Positions 7,612 through 16,975 are shown, numbered from the stretch's first letter. The stretch: DNA of 26,560 nt from an uncultured Lachnospiraceae bacterium (GCA_910587955.1 CAJUNN010000043.1:1-26560), one strand, 5' to 3'. Notes: generated by a model from the sequence alone, not told the origin. Made by a program: numbers and translations.

Positions 7612-10600
7612 TTACCTTTCTTCCTTATCCGCCTCCTTTTGCTTCTTCTTTATAAACAGCAGAAGTGCCGTCATCATAATGGCGAATCCGCCAGTCGTAA
7701 ACACGTAGGTGCCGGGGCCTCCCGCTTCCGGCAGCTGGTAAATCTTTTGATTCTCCAGAACATACAGGGGCGCTTCCTTCCCTTCCGCCTCCTTTTTCAC
7801 GGGGACCGGAATTCCATTGGTGTCCGTAAATTCCATCTCCCCTCTTTCGTCTATCCACAGGTTCCACTGGACCTCCGGCGCCGCCCTTCCTTCCGGAACC
7901 CGGGTCTCCGCCAAACGGTAGAAGCCCTCTTCCAGACCGGCAAAGGTTGCTTCCGGACTGCTGGTAACACTTCCTATGAGGAGCCAGGTATCCGGATCCG
8001 GTTTCTCCGGATCCAGAAAGCTCTCTTTTACCGCCTCGGCTTTTGCGGGGTCTTTTAACCGGTACAGAGTAAATTCTGCCCCCCTTAGGCCTTCCCCGTT
8101 CTCCTGGGCTTCCTTTCGGATCCGCAGCTCTTTGAGCTTTTCATTCACTACGGTGATCTCTTCCTTTCGGGGCTCTTTTAAATCTGCGGGAAAGGCTCCC
8201 CACGCGCAGGATTCTTCCCGGAGCCCGCTTTCCACTTCGTTTGTCTCCCCAGCTTCTTCCCCGTTCTTTCTATAACTCACCTGGAAGCCCTCCCGGGATT
8301 CTTCCTCTTCCTCCACCCAGTAATGGTATCCCGCCGGGATTCCAAGGATGCTGATCTGCTCCCCTGCCCGCAGGGACACCCGGGCCTCGCCCTTCTCAAA
8401 GACCAGCCGCTCCATTCCTTCCATTCCCGTGCAGGGATAAGCTCCGCTGACCCTTTCGTCCTCCCTGTCATCCGTCGGGGACAGATGGATCCGAATCCCG
8501 TAGGCCCTGTCCGGCTCCTTCGTTTCCCCCCTTACTTCCTTCCCGATGGTCAGGGTTCCCGGGTTCGGGATGTTGGTCACGCAGATGTACGGCGCATAGC
8601 CGGCGTAGTAATACTCGGCTGTAAATCCCGTCTGGGAGGCCTCGGATTCCGTTACCTTCCGGTGATAATCTGCCGGAATGTTCTCTATCGCAATGCTTTC
8701 CCCGGCCCGCAGCCTTACCACCGCCGCTCCTTCCCGGAAGGAAAGTTCCCCTTCCTCTGCCGGCTTTTCCTCTGCTCCCTTCCACTTCCGGTAACGCAAG
8801 GATTCTTCAAAGCTTTTATCCAAGAAGTCCGCGTCTTTGGAGAATCGCACTTCTATCTCGTACTCCAGATCCGGCAGTGTTTCTTGGTATTTTTCATCTA
8901 TGGCTTTTTCGATCTGCAGATCCCACCCCCGGTAGTTCTGCACTTTCACTTCCTCATCAAGGCTCTCCGGACGGATGCTTCCTTCTGCTTTGTTTCCGGC
9001 ACAGGCCTCTCCATCCCGGTAATAATACACCCGGTACTTATCCTGGGATTCCTCCGCCTCTTCCACCTCGTAGGAATATCCCTGGGGAATACCGCCTATT
9101 ACCGCCTTCTCCCCGTGTTTCAGGCTCACCCTTCCTTTTCCTTCTCGGAAGGTTATGGGAACTTCTTCCCCTCCTATGACGCAGGGCAGGGTCCCTGTAT
9201 AGCCTTTTCCCGTCCCCTCCGTAAGGGTCACTTCCATTTCATAGGCCTTTCCCGGCTCCAGGTAATCCGGGTATACTTCTTTTTCTACGGACAGGCTGCC
9301 CGGCCTTGGGGTATTGATCACTCCCGCCGTCCAGAGATTGTTCGTTTCTCCTTCCCGGTTGGTAAGCTGGTACTCCGGCCAGTCATACGTTACCTCGAAG
9401 CCTTCCTGGGATTCCTCCGTCTCCGACACCCGGTAATAGTAGTTGTAGGGAAGATGCAGAAGCTCGGCGAACTCTCCCGCCCGCAAGGGGATGACCGCCG
9501 TTCCGTTCTGGAACACCGCCGTTCCGCTTCCCGTTGGCTCTCCGCTGCTTCTGTCATATTTGTAATAGGGCGCGGTTCCCCACAGGGTCCGGTCGCCGTA
9601 ATCCGCCTCTTTGGACAGCAGCACCTCTATCTGGAATTCCCGCTCCGGCTCTGGAAGACCCGCTTCCTCCCCCTTTATTTCCTTGTAGATGTTGATTCCC
9701 ACCGCGCGGTCTACGGAGTTTATTACCTCCACCTCTCTTTGTATAGGACCCGTTGTAGACGTGGAAAAGGTCCCACTAAACTCGGAGGACTCCTTAACCG
9801 TCCCGCCGCTTTGATAGCGCACGCTATATCCGGCCCTTGATTCTTCCGTCTCCTCCACCGTGTAGGTATATCCCCGGGGAATGTCCGGAATCGTCACGCT
9901 TTCCCCGTGCTTCAGCTTCGCCGTGGCCTCTCCGTTTACGAAGGTGAGGGTCCTTGCCTCCCCTCCTCCCGTGTAGCTTACGCTTCCAACGTAGCCTGCT
10001 CCCGACGGGGATTTCAGGGTGATCCGGATGTCGAAGGCCTTGTCCCCGAAGCCGTCCTCCACCGTCTTTTTCACCGTCAGGGCGTTTAAAGGTTCCACGT
10101 ACAGATAGACCTTTACGTTGTGCCGCATGTCGTTCACCGTTCCCGCCGTTTGATTGAAAGACAGGTAATATACTTCCCTTACGGCGTCGCAGCTGACGGT
10201 ATAGGTGAGGGTGTCCGTCGTATACTGGCTGTATTCCTGGCCGTTTTTGATCTCGTAATAATATCTTGGCACCCCGGACAGGCTGATCTGCCTGCCGGAG
10301 GTTATGCCGCCGCTGATTTCCGCACTTTTTACAATCACATCTTTTTCATTATAGAGCTCCAGCCTAAGCCCGGTGACCTGGTACCCCTCCTTCGCCCTCC
10401 AGGCCGCCACTGCGTTCGTGCGGAAGGGAATGTCAGACAGGAACCGACTGTGGGCCGTGATGCTTCCCAAGGGGTATGCCGCACTGCTGTCATAGCTTGG
10501 AGAGGTCCGCCCCTGGTTCGCCCGCAGATACAGGGCACTGCCTATGGACGTGTTCTTCTTGACACTGTCCCTTACGAACATTTCCAGCTTATAGGAGGCG

Positions 10601-13600
10601 GGCTTTACGTTTACCGTCCTTGAATCCGTCACGTACCGACCATCTCTTAACAGCCAGTAGTAGGTGACGGTATACTTCCGGCCCAATGCTAAATCCGTAT
10701 ACATGGGAAGCCGGGCGTTCCACCGGTCCCTGGCCCTTTTGCCGGCTGCGTCCGCCGTGCCGGTTAAATTCAGCCCGTAGACCTTCGTGTTTGTTCCCTG
10801 CCGCAGGATCTCCGTGTAAAGCTTCGTGCTTTTTCCGGAAGGAATGCTGGTGGAGGGGGACAGCTCCGCCCCGTTGTAATTCAAGCCGGAATAAGAGGAT
10901 AACGTGGAGGTGGGATACCGGTACATGTTGGCCTGGGACCACATCTTCCCGTTGTCCGTCCCCATGACAAGGCCCTCCTCCACCGTATTTACCATGCCGA
11001 AATAGGGGCTTCCTTCCCCATAAGACGGATAGGTGGTGTTTTGCTGGCTTCTATAGGCCTGATTGCTCCTGTGGCTGTAATACTGCCCCGCAAGTACTTC
11101 CTTATTGCTTCCCGCCTCCGCCTTCATCAGGCCGATTAAGCGGATGGGGCGCCTGCCTGCGGAGGCCTCCTGGGAGGTGGCGTACTGGAACCAGTTCTGC
11201 CCCGGGCGCTCCACCTGGATGGAGAGTCCGCTAAGCCCTACCGCCCGGCCCGAAGTGTCTTCGGTGTTCCCGTAATCGAAAGAGGCCTTGACACCGCCGC
11301 TTATCATCTCTTTCCAGTTGTAGTTGTAAACCGAGCCTCCCGAGGTGATGTCCCGGACCGTGTCGTAGGTGTTGACGGTTCCCTGGTACTTATTCTCCGT
11401 GATATTCCTCTTAAAGGACACGGTGCCGGAGCTTCGGATTCCCGTGCCTTCGCTTCCCCAGTCATAGCCGCTCTCCCAGGTGTTCAGCTTCACCGTCTGG
11501 ACGGAGGCCTTGGAGGCGTTGGTCACGATGCCCGCTATCTCCGGGCTTTCGCTTCCGTTCGGGCCTTTCCACTTTGACACGTATCCCCCTGACGCGTAGT
11601 ACAACGCGAAAATTTCCGGATACCGGCCGGTCAGGGAGGTCCAGGAGCCGCTCCCAAACCCTGCAAACCCGGGATCCGAAGGATTATGGGCAGAAGTATA
11701 CACAGAACCGTCCGCCAGCCCCGCTCCGCTTTTGGAGGTCTTGGTCCCGGAGGTGAGGACCCCCCGGATTCCCCTTGGGCCGGCAGTATCAATGCTGCTT
11801 GTGACGCTCCCCTTCCAGTTCCCGCTGGCCCACTCCCGCATGGCCGTAGTCTGCTTGTCGTAGTAGCAGTAGCGGTAGGTACAAGAGCCTTCCTCTTCTC
11901 CGATAAAGCCGCCCGCTTTGAGGCTGTTGCTGCTTGCGGACGTGTCCATGGTGTAGGTTCCTACTTCGCCTGCCGCATAGCAGCTGTCAAATGTTATATT
12001 CCTATATTGCAAATCCGGATAATTTTTATCAATTCGCCCCCTTCCTATAAATCCTCCGGCAACCGTTCCGTAATTGCTGTTAGATACTTTTCCCAAATAG
12101 GTCAAAACTGTAGAATAACAGGTCTGGAATGTCGTAACTTCTTTTTTCGAAGAAGGTTTCTCAGCTTCAATATCTCCGGCAAATCCACCGCATACAAAGT
12201 AACCTTTTAAAATACCGGACGAAAAACAGTTTGTAAACTTCAAATGATTATCTTCTGTAAAACCAACAAACCCTCCGGCATTAGCCGCAGCGTAAACTTC
12301 TACATTAGATGTAAAGCATTCTGTCACTTCTACTGTTCCAGACATGCAGCTGGCAAATCCTCCAACATGATGGCGAATTCCTACAATGGTCGAATCCTTT
12401 ACATAACTATTCGAAATCCTTTTTTGATTCGGACATGCCACAAGACCGCCCACATGCTCTGTGCCATATACTGCGCAAGAATCTACATAACAATTCTTTA
12501 TATAATTTTGTGTAGACGTCATCTCACTGTCCTGTACCATCGCTTCCCCGGCAGCCGGCCACTTTAAACTGTCATTTTTATTTCCCACAAAAGCAAGTAC
12601 ACCCGTCCAGTGCCCTCCATATATAAGAGAGTTCTTCACGTAGATGTTTTCCAGCGCATCATTACCAATACATCCAAAGAGAGATGTCGAACAGTATTTT
12701 CCGTCAATAATGTTCAGCCCGTTTCCTCCAATTACTTTCGCATTACTGAACGCTATTTTTTGGTATTTACTCCCTTCCTTAAATTCTGCAAAAACAGTAT
12801 CTGTGCCTTTTCCTCCGTTACAGATACCCAAATTATAGAGCGTATATCCCTGCCCATCCAAATATATAATCCTGTTTCGATCTATAACCGACGGCCATGC
12901 GTAAAGATCTCCATTCAAATTCATGCTTGAAGCAAGCTGTATTCTGGTTCCTGAAGCACAGCTTCTCACCGCATACAGAAGCTGATGAGGACTGTATACC
13001 CTGCAAATCCCATTAATCGTCTGCGGTACTACAAAACGATTATTTTGAGGTGTAAGGCCATTTGATGCCGTTGCATATGCCACTGTTCCATTCCAAATTG
13101 TCTGAGAAAGGGAACTTGCCTTCTCCTCTTTTATCTCATCCCATTCCGTCCGAACAACAGCTTCATATTCTTTATCTGTTAAATAGTCAAACTTAGAGTT
13201 GGAGAATACCTGATTCATCCAAACACTGTTTAAATATGTAATCCAAGCGCCGTCAATCTGTTTATTATCTCCCTTTTCTCCGTCCTCTAAATATCCCTGG
13301 TTGTTGCTTTTAGCAATATCCGACCGCATATAATTATCCTGCGCCTGGTCATTGCTGCCTCCTCCGCTATTCGACGACATCAAATTCACGGCATATAATA
13401 CTCTGGGTTCCTCTGAAACAGAATATCCTCTACCCAAAAAGAAATTCAGATCTTCTATCATAACCCACACCGGTGTCATTCCATCCGGGCGGCAGATTTC
13501 TATGATATCTTTCCCATACAGCGGGCAATATTGGTTGGATTCATCGTGATCCTCTTTATCGTCCACTTCACACATGCACTGAATAGGCTCAAAGCAAGGG

Positions 13601-15252
13601 CAGTATCCCCAATGCTCCCAGGGACGGCTCCCTTCATCCACTCCGCAGTTACACTCCGGATCCATCACTTCTACTTCCGCATAAGGCATTTCCGTCTCCG
13701 GTGCCAACTCTGCTTCCGCCATGGCAGGCACCCGGTATACGCCCCCTGTCTCCATATCGCAGGAAGCAAAATCCCAGGTTACGGGGATCATACATATCCG
13801 TCCCGTAATGGTTCCTTCCTCATTGCAGGCGTACCAGGCGGCCTCTTCCTCCCCAACTGCTCCGTAGATGCGGTACTGAGGTTCCTCCTGGCTCTCCGTC
13901 CCGGACAGGCCTTCTGTCTCTCCTGTCAGGCTTTCCAGCAGATTTCTTAAAAACGCTTCCTCCCCGGTTCCTCTATAGGTATAGATCACCCGCTCTCCCA
14001 ACTCCCGAAGCTCCGCCTCATCTTCCGGCGCCTCATAGCCGCGCTTCCGCGCATCCTCCTCTTTGGGTTCCTCCTGAAGGAAGCTTTCTTCCTCCGGCTC
14101 TTCCATGGGAGATACCGCCGCCAGTTCCCCGGGCAGCCTGATGTTTTCCGGCAGGGTTCCCTTCTCCACCTTCCGCCTGGCTGCCGGGCTTAAGGCCTCA
14201 AAAAACAGGACGCTGCCCTCCGTTCCCTCCGGCTGCTCCTCTTCTTCCGCCTCTCCCGGCTCTTCCTCCGCATGGGGCTCTTCTTCCGTTCCGGGAACTT
14301 CCTCCCCTTCGCCTTCGCTATCCTTCCCCGCTTCCTGCTCTTTCTCCTCTTCCGGATGAGCCGTATCCTCTCCGTCTCCCTCCGGTCCTTCCCCGGTTTC
14401 TCCGTCCGGATCGGCCGGGCTTTCCCCTTCCGACTCCGGTTTCTCATTTCCCTGGGCAGCTCCCGGCTCTTTATTTGGCTCCGTCTCTACTTCTATCTGA
14501 GCATGGCCGTCCGCGCCAGTCCCCGTCTCCTCAAATCCCATGGCCTCCCCGGCGGTTCTCATCACCGCTCCCGCCGTAAAGCCCCCTCTCACCCGGTTCA
14601 CAGGGCGCACCTCTACCCGGGCCGCCGGACTTTCGCATTCTTCCGCCAGCTTCCCCCGGACCTTTCCTTTAAGGACATATGTTCCCGCCCGGTTTCCGTC
14701 ATAGTTCCCGGTGTCCCAGGATACCGGCACTTCCTCTATCTCCCCGGTAATGGTTCCATCGGAGCTGCAGGCATACCAGGCGTTCTCTCCTCCCCCCATG
14801 GAGCCGTAGACCCGGTAAGCCTCCGCCGTCCCATGGGAATCTTCCGCATAATAAATGGTATAGACCACAGGCTCCTGCTTTTTATAAAGCTCTTCCGCTC
14901 CCCGGGGAGCCACGTAGCCGTAATAGTAATAATCATAATCGTCCGTTCCGTCAAGGAGACCCGGCTGGGGGCGCGCCTGCACGAAATTTTCCATCCGAAT
15001 ATTTTCCAGGGGCCGTACTGCCCGGAGCGTACGGGGCAGCTCAAGCCTGGGAATTTCCGTTCCCTCTTCCACGATCATGCTGTAAACGGGATTCTGGCGT
15101 TCGAAAAACATAATAGGAAGCTTGTTCCGCGGAAGCTCCAGGGTAATGCCCGCCGCATAGAGCGGCTGTGCGAAGACGCCAAAGAGCAGGAGACAGGCGA
15201 TCACTCCATAGAGCCCCCTGTGAAGGAATGATTTTTTACCGTAAACTTTCAT
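7612..15252 (-). CDS. Giant modular LPXTG-type adhesin, probable pilus tip
   Basis: A 2546-residue secreted surface protein, first gene of the pilus operon. In order: signal peptide (1-34, ending PLYAA); two Ig-like repeats sharing AWYAC, GTITG and VSWD/VTWD (about 131-220 and 424-532), separated by a Glu-rich stretch; a cysteine cluster (about 533-585, CNCG, CPC, CMC, CPLYG); a GLUG-type beta-helix region with repeated GGFxG and TxCY motifs (about 850-1125); an unassigned beta-rich region (about 1125-1720); five tandem FctA/DUF7601-like isopeptide domains of about 125 residues (from about 1724, 1852, 1985, 2112, 2233); a Cna-B domain (about 2373-2475, FYRLAETRVPEG); then QLPEAGG, a membrane span and a basic tail. 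LPEAG is a variant of LPXTG. Size, domain stalk and operon position suggest a tip adhesin; the ligand is unknown. Residues about 550-1090 are encoded by AT-richer DNA. Confidence 0.9.
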   Translation of the reverse strand: MKVYGKKSFLHRGLYGVIACLLLFGVFAQPLYAAGITLELPRNKLPIMFFERQNPVYSMIVEEGTEIPRLELPRTLRAVRPLENIRMENFVQARPQPGLLDGTDDYDYYYYGYVAPRGAEELYKKQEPVVYTIYYAEDSHGTAEAYRVYGSMGGGENAWYACSSDGTITGEIEEVPVSWDTGNYDGNRAGTYVLKGKVRGKLAEECESPAARVEVRPVNRVRGGFTAGAVMRTAGEAMGFEETGTGADGHAQIEVETEPNKEPGAAQGNEKPESEGESPADPDGETGEGPEGDGEDTAHPEEEKEQEAGKDSEGEGEEVPGTEEEPHAEEEPGEAEEEEQPEGTEGSVLFFEALSPAARRKVEKGTLPENIRLPGELAAVSPMEEPEEESFLQEEPKEEDARKRGYEAPEDEAELRELGERVIYTYRGTGEEAFLRNLLESLTGETEGLSGTESQEEPQYRIYGAVGEEEAAWYACNEEGTITGRICMIPVTWDFASCDMETGGVYRVPAMAEAELAPETEMPYAEVEVMDPECNCGVDEGSRPWEHWGYCPCFEPIQCMCEVDDKEDHDESNQYCPLYGKDIIEICRPDGMTPVWVMIEDLNFFLGRGYSVSEEPRVLYAVNLMSSNSGGGSNDQAQDNYMRSDIAKSNNQGYLEDGEKGDNKQIDGAWITYLNSVWMNQVFSNSKFDYLTDKEYEAVVRTEWDEIKEEKASSLSQTIWNGTVAYATASNGLTPQNNRFVVPQTINGICRVYSPHQLLYAVRSCASGTRIQLASSMNLNGDLYAWPSVIDRNRIIYLDGQGYTLYNLGICNGGKGTDTVFAEFKEGSKYQKIAFSNAKVIGGNGLNIIDGKYCSTSLFGCIGNDALENIYVKNSLIYGGHWTGVLAFVGNKNDSLKWPAAGEAMVQDSEMTSTQNYIKNCYVDSCAVYGTEHVGGLVACPNQKRISNSYVKDSTIVGIRHHVGGFASCMSGTVEVTECFTSNVEVYAAANAGGFVGFTEDNHLKFTNCFSSGILKGYFVCGGFAGDIEAEKPSSKKEVTTFQTCYSTVLTYLGKVSNSNYGTVAGGFIGRGRIDKNYPDLQYRNITFDSCYAAGEVGTYTMDTSASSNSLKAGGFIGEEEGSCTYRYCYYDKQTTAMREWASGNWKGSVTSSIDTAGPRGIRGVLTSGTKTSKSGAGLADGSVYTSAHNPSDPGFAGFGSGSWTSLTGRYPEIFALYYASGGYVSKWKGPNGSESPEIAGIVTNASKASVQTVKLNTWESGYDWGSEGTGIRSSGTVSFKRNITENKYQGTVNTYDTVRDITSGGSVYNYNWKEMISGGVKASFDYGNTEDTSGRAVGLSGLSIQVERPGQNWFQYATSQEASAGRRPIRLIGLMKAEAGSNKEVLAGQYYSHRSNQAYRSQQNTTYPSYGEGSPYFGMVNTVEEGLVMGTDNGKMWSQANMYRYPTSTLSSYSGLNYNGAELSPSTSIPSGKSTKLYTEILRQGTNTKVYGLNLTGTADAAGKRARDRWNARLPMYTDLALGRKYTVTYYWLLRDGRYVTDSRTVNVKPASYKLEMFVRDSVKKNTSIGSALYLRANQGRTSPSYDSSAAYPLGSITAHSRFLSDIPFRTNAVAAWRAKEGYQVTGLRLELYNEKDVIVKSAEISGGITSGRQISLSGVPRYYYEIKNGQEYSQYTTDTLTYTVSCDAVREVYYLSFNQTAGTVNDMRHNVKVYLYVEPLNALTVKKTVEDGFGDKAFDIRITLKSPSGAGYVGSVSYTGGGEARTLTFVNGEATAKLKHGESVTIPDIPRGYTYTVEETEESRAGYSVRYQSGGTVKESSEFSGTFSTSTTGPIQREVEVINSVDRAVGINIYKEIKGEEAGLPEPEREFQIEVLLSKEADYGDRTLWGTAPYYKYDRSSGEPTGSGTAVFQNGTAVIPLRAGEFAELLHLPYNYYYRVSETEESQEGFEVTYDWPEYQLTNREGETNNLWTAGVINTPRPGSLSVEKEVYPDYLEPGKAYEMEVTLTEGTGKGYTGTLPCVIGGEEVPITFREGKGRVSLKHGEKAVIGGIPQGYSYEVEEAEESQDKYRVYYYRDGEACAGNKAEGSIRPESLDEEVKVQNYRGWDLQIEKAIDEKYQETLPDLEYEIEVRFSKDADFLDKSFEESLRYRKWKGAEEKPAEEGELSFREGAAVVRLRAGESIAIENIPADYHRKVTESEASQTGFTAEYYYAGYAPYICVTNIPNPGTLTIGKEVRGETKEPDRAYGIRIHLSPTDDREDERVSGAYPCTGMEGMERLVFEKGEARVSLRAGEQISILGIPAGYHYWVEEEEESREGFQVSYRKNGEEAGETNEVESGLREESCAWGAFPADLKEPRKEEITVVNEKLKELRIRKEAQENGEGLRGAEFTLYRLKDPAKAEAVKESFLDPEKPDPDTWLLIGSVTSSPEATFAGLEEGFYRLAETRVPEGRAAPEVQWNLWIDERGEMEFTDTNGIPVPVKKEAEGKEAPLYVLENQKIYQLPEAGGPGTYVFTTGGFAIMMTALLLFIKKKQKEADKEER
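8138..10080 (-). repeat. Five tandem isopeptide-domain repeats within the adhesin
   Basis: Five diverged protein-level repeats of about 120-130 residues form a stalk. Each opens with a strand holding a lysine (LTVKKTV, INIYKEI, LSVEKEV, LQIEKAI, LTIGKEV), has a L(K/R)(H/A)GE turn, then a YxVxExEES or RKVTESEAS strand, and closes with an Asn (EVINS, VINTP, VQNY, VTNIP, VVNEK). Lys, Glu and Asn in these places match intramolecular isopeptide chemistry in Spy0128-like pilins. The DNA has diverged, so this is not a recent duplication. Confidence 0.75.
11985..13600 (-). other. AT-rich block inside the adhesin gene
   Basis: Base composition drops sharply within one unbroken frame. By hand count 13261-13320 has 22 G+C of 60, while 14401-14460 has 40 of 60. 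The left edge is abrupt near 11990; the right edge is softer, around 13560-13620. The block encodes much of the GLUG beta-helix and the segment before it. This suggests the ligand-facing module was acquired or exchanged by recombination while the flanking stalk stayed native. Confidence 0.75.
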
Positions 15253-15470
15253 ATCCCGTACCCCCGTTATCCGATTCCCAGCTTTGAAACTAACAGAACT
15301 TCATCGTGCGCATTTTTTGTTAATTCCAATTATATTTCATTACTTACTTTTTTTAACAGTAAAGATATAATTTTTAGTATTCTTTAAGGTTCCTCAAAAG
15401 CCTTTTCATTTTTTTATGTATTTTAACTTAATTTCTTAAGTTATTTATGGATTATATGGTAAAAACAGCC
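15253..15470 (-). promoter_or_regulatory. Pilus operon upstream region with candidate -10
   Basis: AT-rich leader and promoter zone of the operon. On the minus strand TATAAT lies at 15334-15329, about 77 bases before the ATG; there is no good -35 at 17 bases, so an activator or another sigma factor may be needed. A seven-base inverted repeat AACTTAA/TTAAGTT spans 15425-15442 and could be an operator. The ribosome site before the ATG is weak (GGGGGTACGGG). No gene is seen between 15253 and 15707. Confidence 0.45.
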
Positions 15471-15492
15471 AAAAAAGCTTCCTGCAGGAAGC
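15471..15492 (-). terminator. Second terminator-like hairpin after the RhuM gene
   Basis: Perfect 16-base palindrome GCTTCCTGCAGGAAGC at 15477-15492, followed on the minus strand by TTTTTT (15476-15471). It lies just downstream of a first hairpin, so the two act in tandem to separate the RhuM transcript from the pilus operon promoter. Confidence 0.6.
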
Positions 15493-15541
15493 AAAAAAGG
15501 ACCTTCTGTTTCCATTTTTACAACAGAAACAGAAGATCCTT
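15493..15541 (-). terminator. Rho-independent terminator of the RhuM gene
   Basis: A 16-pair stem (15497-15512 with 15526-15541) with a single mismatch and a 13-base loop, continuing on the minus strand into a T-run (15498-15493). It is about 165 bases after the RhuM stop and is oriented for leftward transcription. Confidence 0.72.
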
Positions 15542-15707
15542 GTATCAATCTCTTCGCATCAAATCATAATATTTTTAACTTTTTTCATTGAAATTTATAT
15601 ATGGCTGAAACCAGATAAGGAGAAATTTGGATTGTTGGCTGACACAATCTGATGCCCGCTATTTCTGCAGACACAATATCGCAAGCTTTCTCTCTTATCT
15701 AACCACA

Positions 15708-16757
15708 TCAATCTTCCGATAAGCTCTTTGTCTGCTCCTCAAGTTTTAACATAAATTTATCATAATCGGACATAAAAAGTCCATCTTGTATAATACGATA
15801 TTTTTCAAATTCTGTTTCAGCATACAATTTGGCTTGTTCCGCACTTATCTTGCCAGGACCAGTCAGGATTTCCGTACCATTAAATTCAAGAAAGCCATCC
15901 AGCCGCTTTGCCCAATCCTCCATGCTCATCGGTATATGGCGTTCTGCCTGAAGTTCGGCATAATCAAGATACAAGGAAACAATTCTTTCCAAAAAGGACA
16001 GTTCCTTTTCAGTTAGATAGTTCTTTGCTATAGACACATCACTTTTTACAATTTTTCCATCAGGTGCATTTTCCCACGAATTCAATCCCATATGTTCTTT
16101 CTGTGCGTCAGCACGCTCTACAATAAGTTCCGCCGCTGTATGTCTATGGGTAGCGTAATGCATTTTGTTTTGGACCGTTTTGAAAAAGGTTCTTGTGATT
16201 TTAGCGTCTTTATCATAATCAAAAGCTGTGGCATATAAGTCAGTTACCTTTTGATAAAATTTTCTTTCAGAAAGCCGGATTTCCCGAATATTTTCTAACT
16301 GACGGTCAAAATATTCATCTGTAAACAAAGTTCCTTTTTTTAAACGCTCCACATCCATTGTCCAGCCTTGAATCGTATAGTCTTTCACAATCTGACCTGC
16401 CCATTTACGGAACTGCACTGCACGCTCATTATTTACTTTAAACCCAACAGCAATAATGGCTTGAAGATTATAGTGATTTGTTTTATATTTTTTCCCATCA
16501 ACAGCAGTTATTAAGTATTTCTTAATAACTGCTGCTTCTATTAATTCCCCATCAACAAAAATTCTTTTTAAATGCTGATTGATAGCAGGAACTGATACAC
16601 CATACAAAACGGCCATCATCTTTTGTGTCAGCCAGATATTTTCATCTTCATACCGCATTTCTACGCTGCTTTCTTCTCCGCCTACCGAAGCAACATAGGT
16701 AAGATATTCTGCAGCGCTTGAACGGATTGTTATTTGATTTATTTTCTTTTTGGGCAT
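15708..16757 (-). CDS. rhuM: RhuM family protein
   Basis: A 349-residue cytoplasmic protein of the virulence RhuM family, named from a Salmonella pathogenicity island gene of unknown biochemical role. Visible marks are ENIWLTQKMMAVLYGVSV followed by INQHLKRIF (about 39-66), which looks like a small helical DNA-binding-type N-terminus, then NHYNLQAIIAVGFKVNN and AVQFRKWAGQIVKDY, the family core, and a Lys/Glu-rich helical C-terminal half with HRHTAAELIVERADA. The length matches the family. AGAAAGGA lies a few bases before the ATG. The gene is clearly AT-richer than the pilus operon and the dehydrogenase on either side, has its own tandem terminators, and is probably horizontally acquired. RhuM genes are frequent in mobile and defence-rich regions, but I see no integrase or partner gene here. 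Confidence 0.88.
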   Translation of the reverse strand: MPKKKINQITIRSSAAEYLTYVASVGGEESSVEMRYEDENIWLTQKMMAVLYGVSVPAINQHLKRIFVDGELIEAAVIKKYLITAVDGKKYKTNHYNLQAIIAVGFKVNNERAVQFRKWAGQIVKDYTIQGWTMDVERLKKGTLFTDEYFDRQLENIREIRLSERKFYQKVTDLYATAFDYDKDAKITRTFFKTVQNKMHYATHRHTAAELIVERADAQKEHMGLNSWENAPDGKIVKSDVSIAKNYLTEKELSFLERIVSLYLDYAELQAERHIPMSMEDWAKRLDGFLEFNGTEILTGPGKISAEQAKLYAETEFEKYRIIQDGLFMSDYDKFMLKLEEQTKSLSED

Positions 16758-16837
16758 CTAAAATAATCCTTTCTGCAATATTTGCAAATATTTCCCTCCT
16801 ACGCGTTTTTTGCCGTATATTTTGCTTCACTATTTTT

Positions 16838-16975
16838 TTATATAGCTGTCTGAATTAAATTATACATTGCTAATATGGAAAATACAATTATTACATCCAA
16901 AACATTTGTTTCTTTTCCTGCGTATAAATTATCTCCTTCCATTAAACTTTTGATTTTATCCTTATCTGGTTTCAT
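16838..16975 (-). CDS. Possible 45-residue membrane peptide upstream of RhuM
   Basis: An open frame from ATG 16975 to TAA 16838 encodes a charged N-terminus (MKPDKDKIKSLMEGDNLYAG) and a hydrophobic C-terminal half (VLDVIIVFSILAMYNLI) long enough for one membrane span. It lies on the same strand as the RhuM gene, 80 bases upstream. There is no convincing ribosome site before ATG 16975, so it may be a chance frame. I recognise no family. The rest of 16758-17022 is AT-rich and I see no other gene in it. Confidence 0.28.
   Translation of the reverse strand: MKPDKDKIKSLMEGDNLYAGKETNVLDVIIVFSILAMYNLIQTAI

Noticed and set aside
8323..9840. Long plus-strand open frame of about 505 codons
   Set aside because: It is antisense to the adhesin, has no ribosome site or recognisable motif, and reflects the GC-rich codon use of the gene on the other strand.
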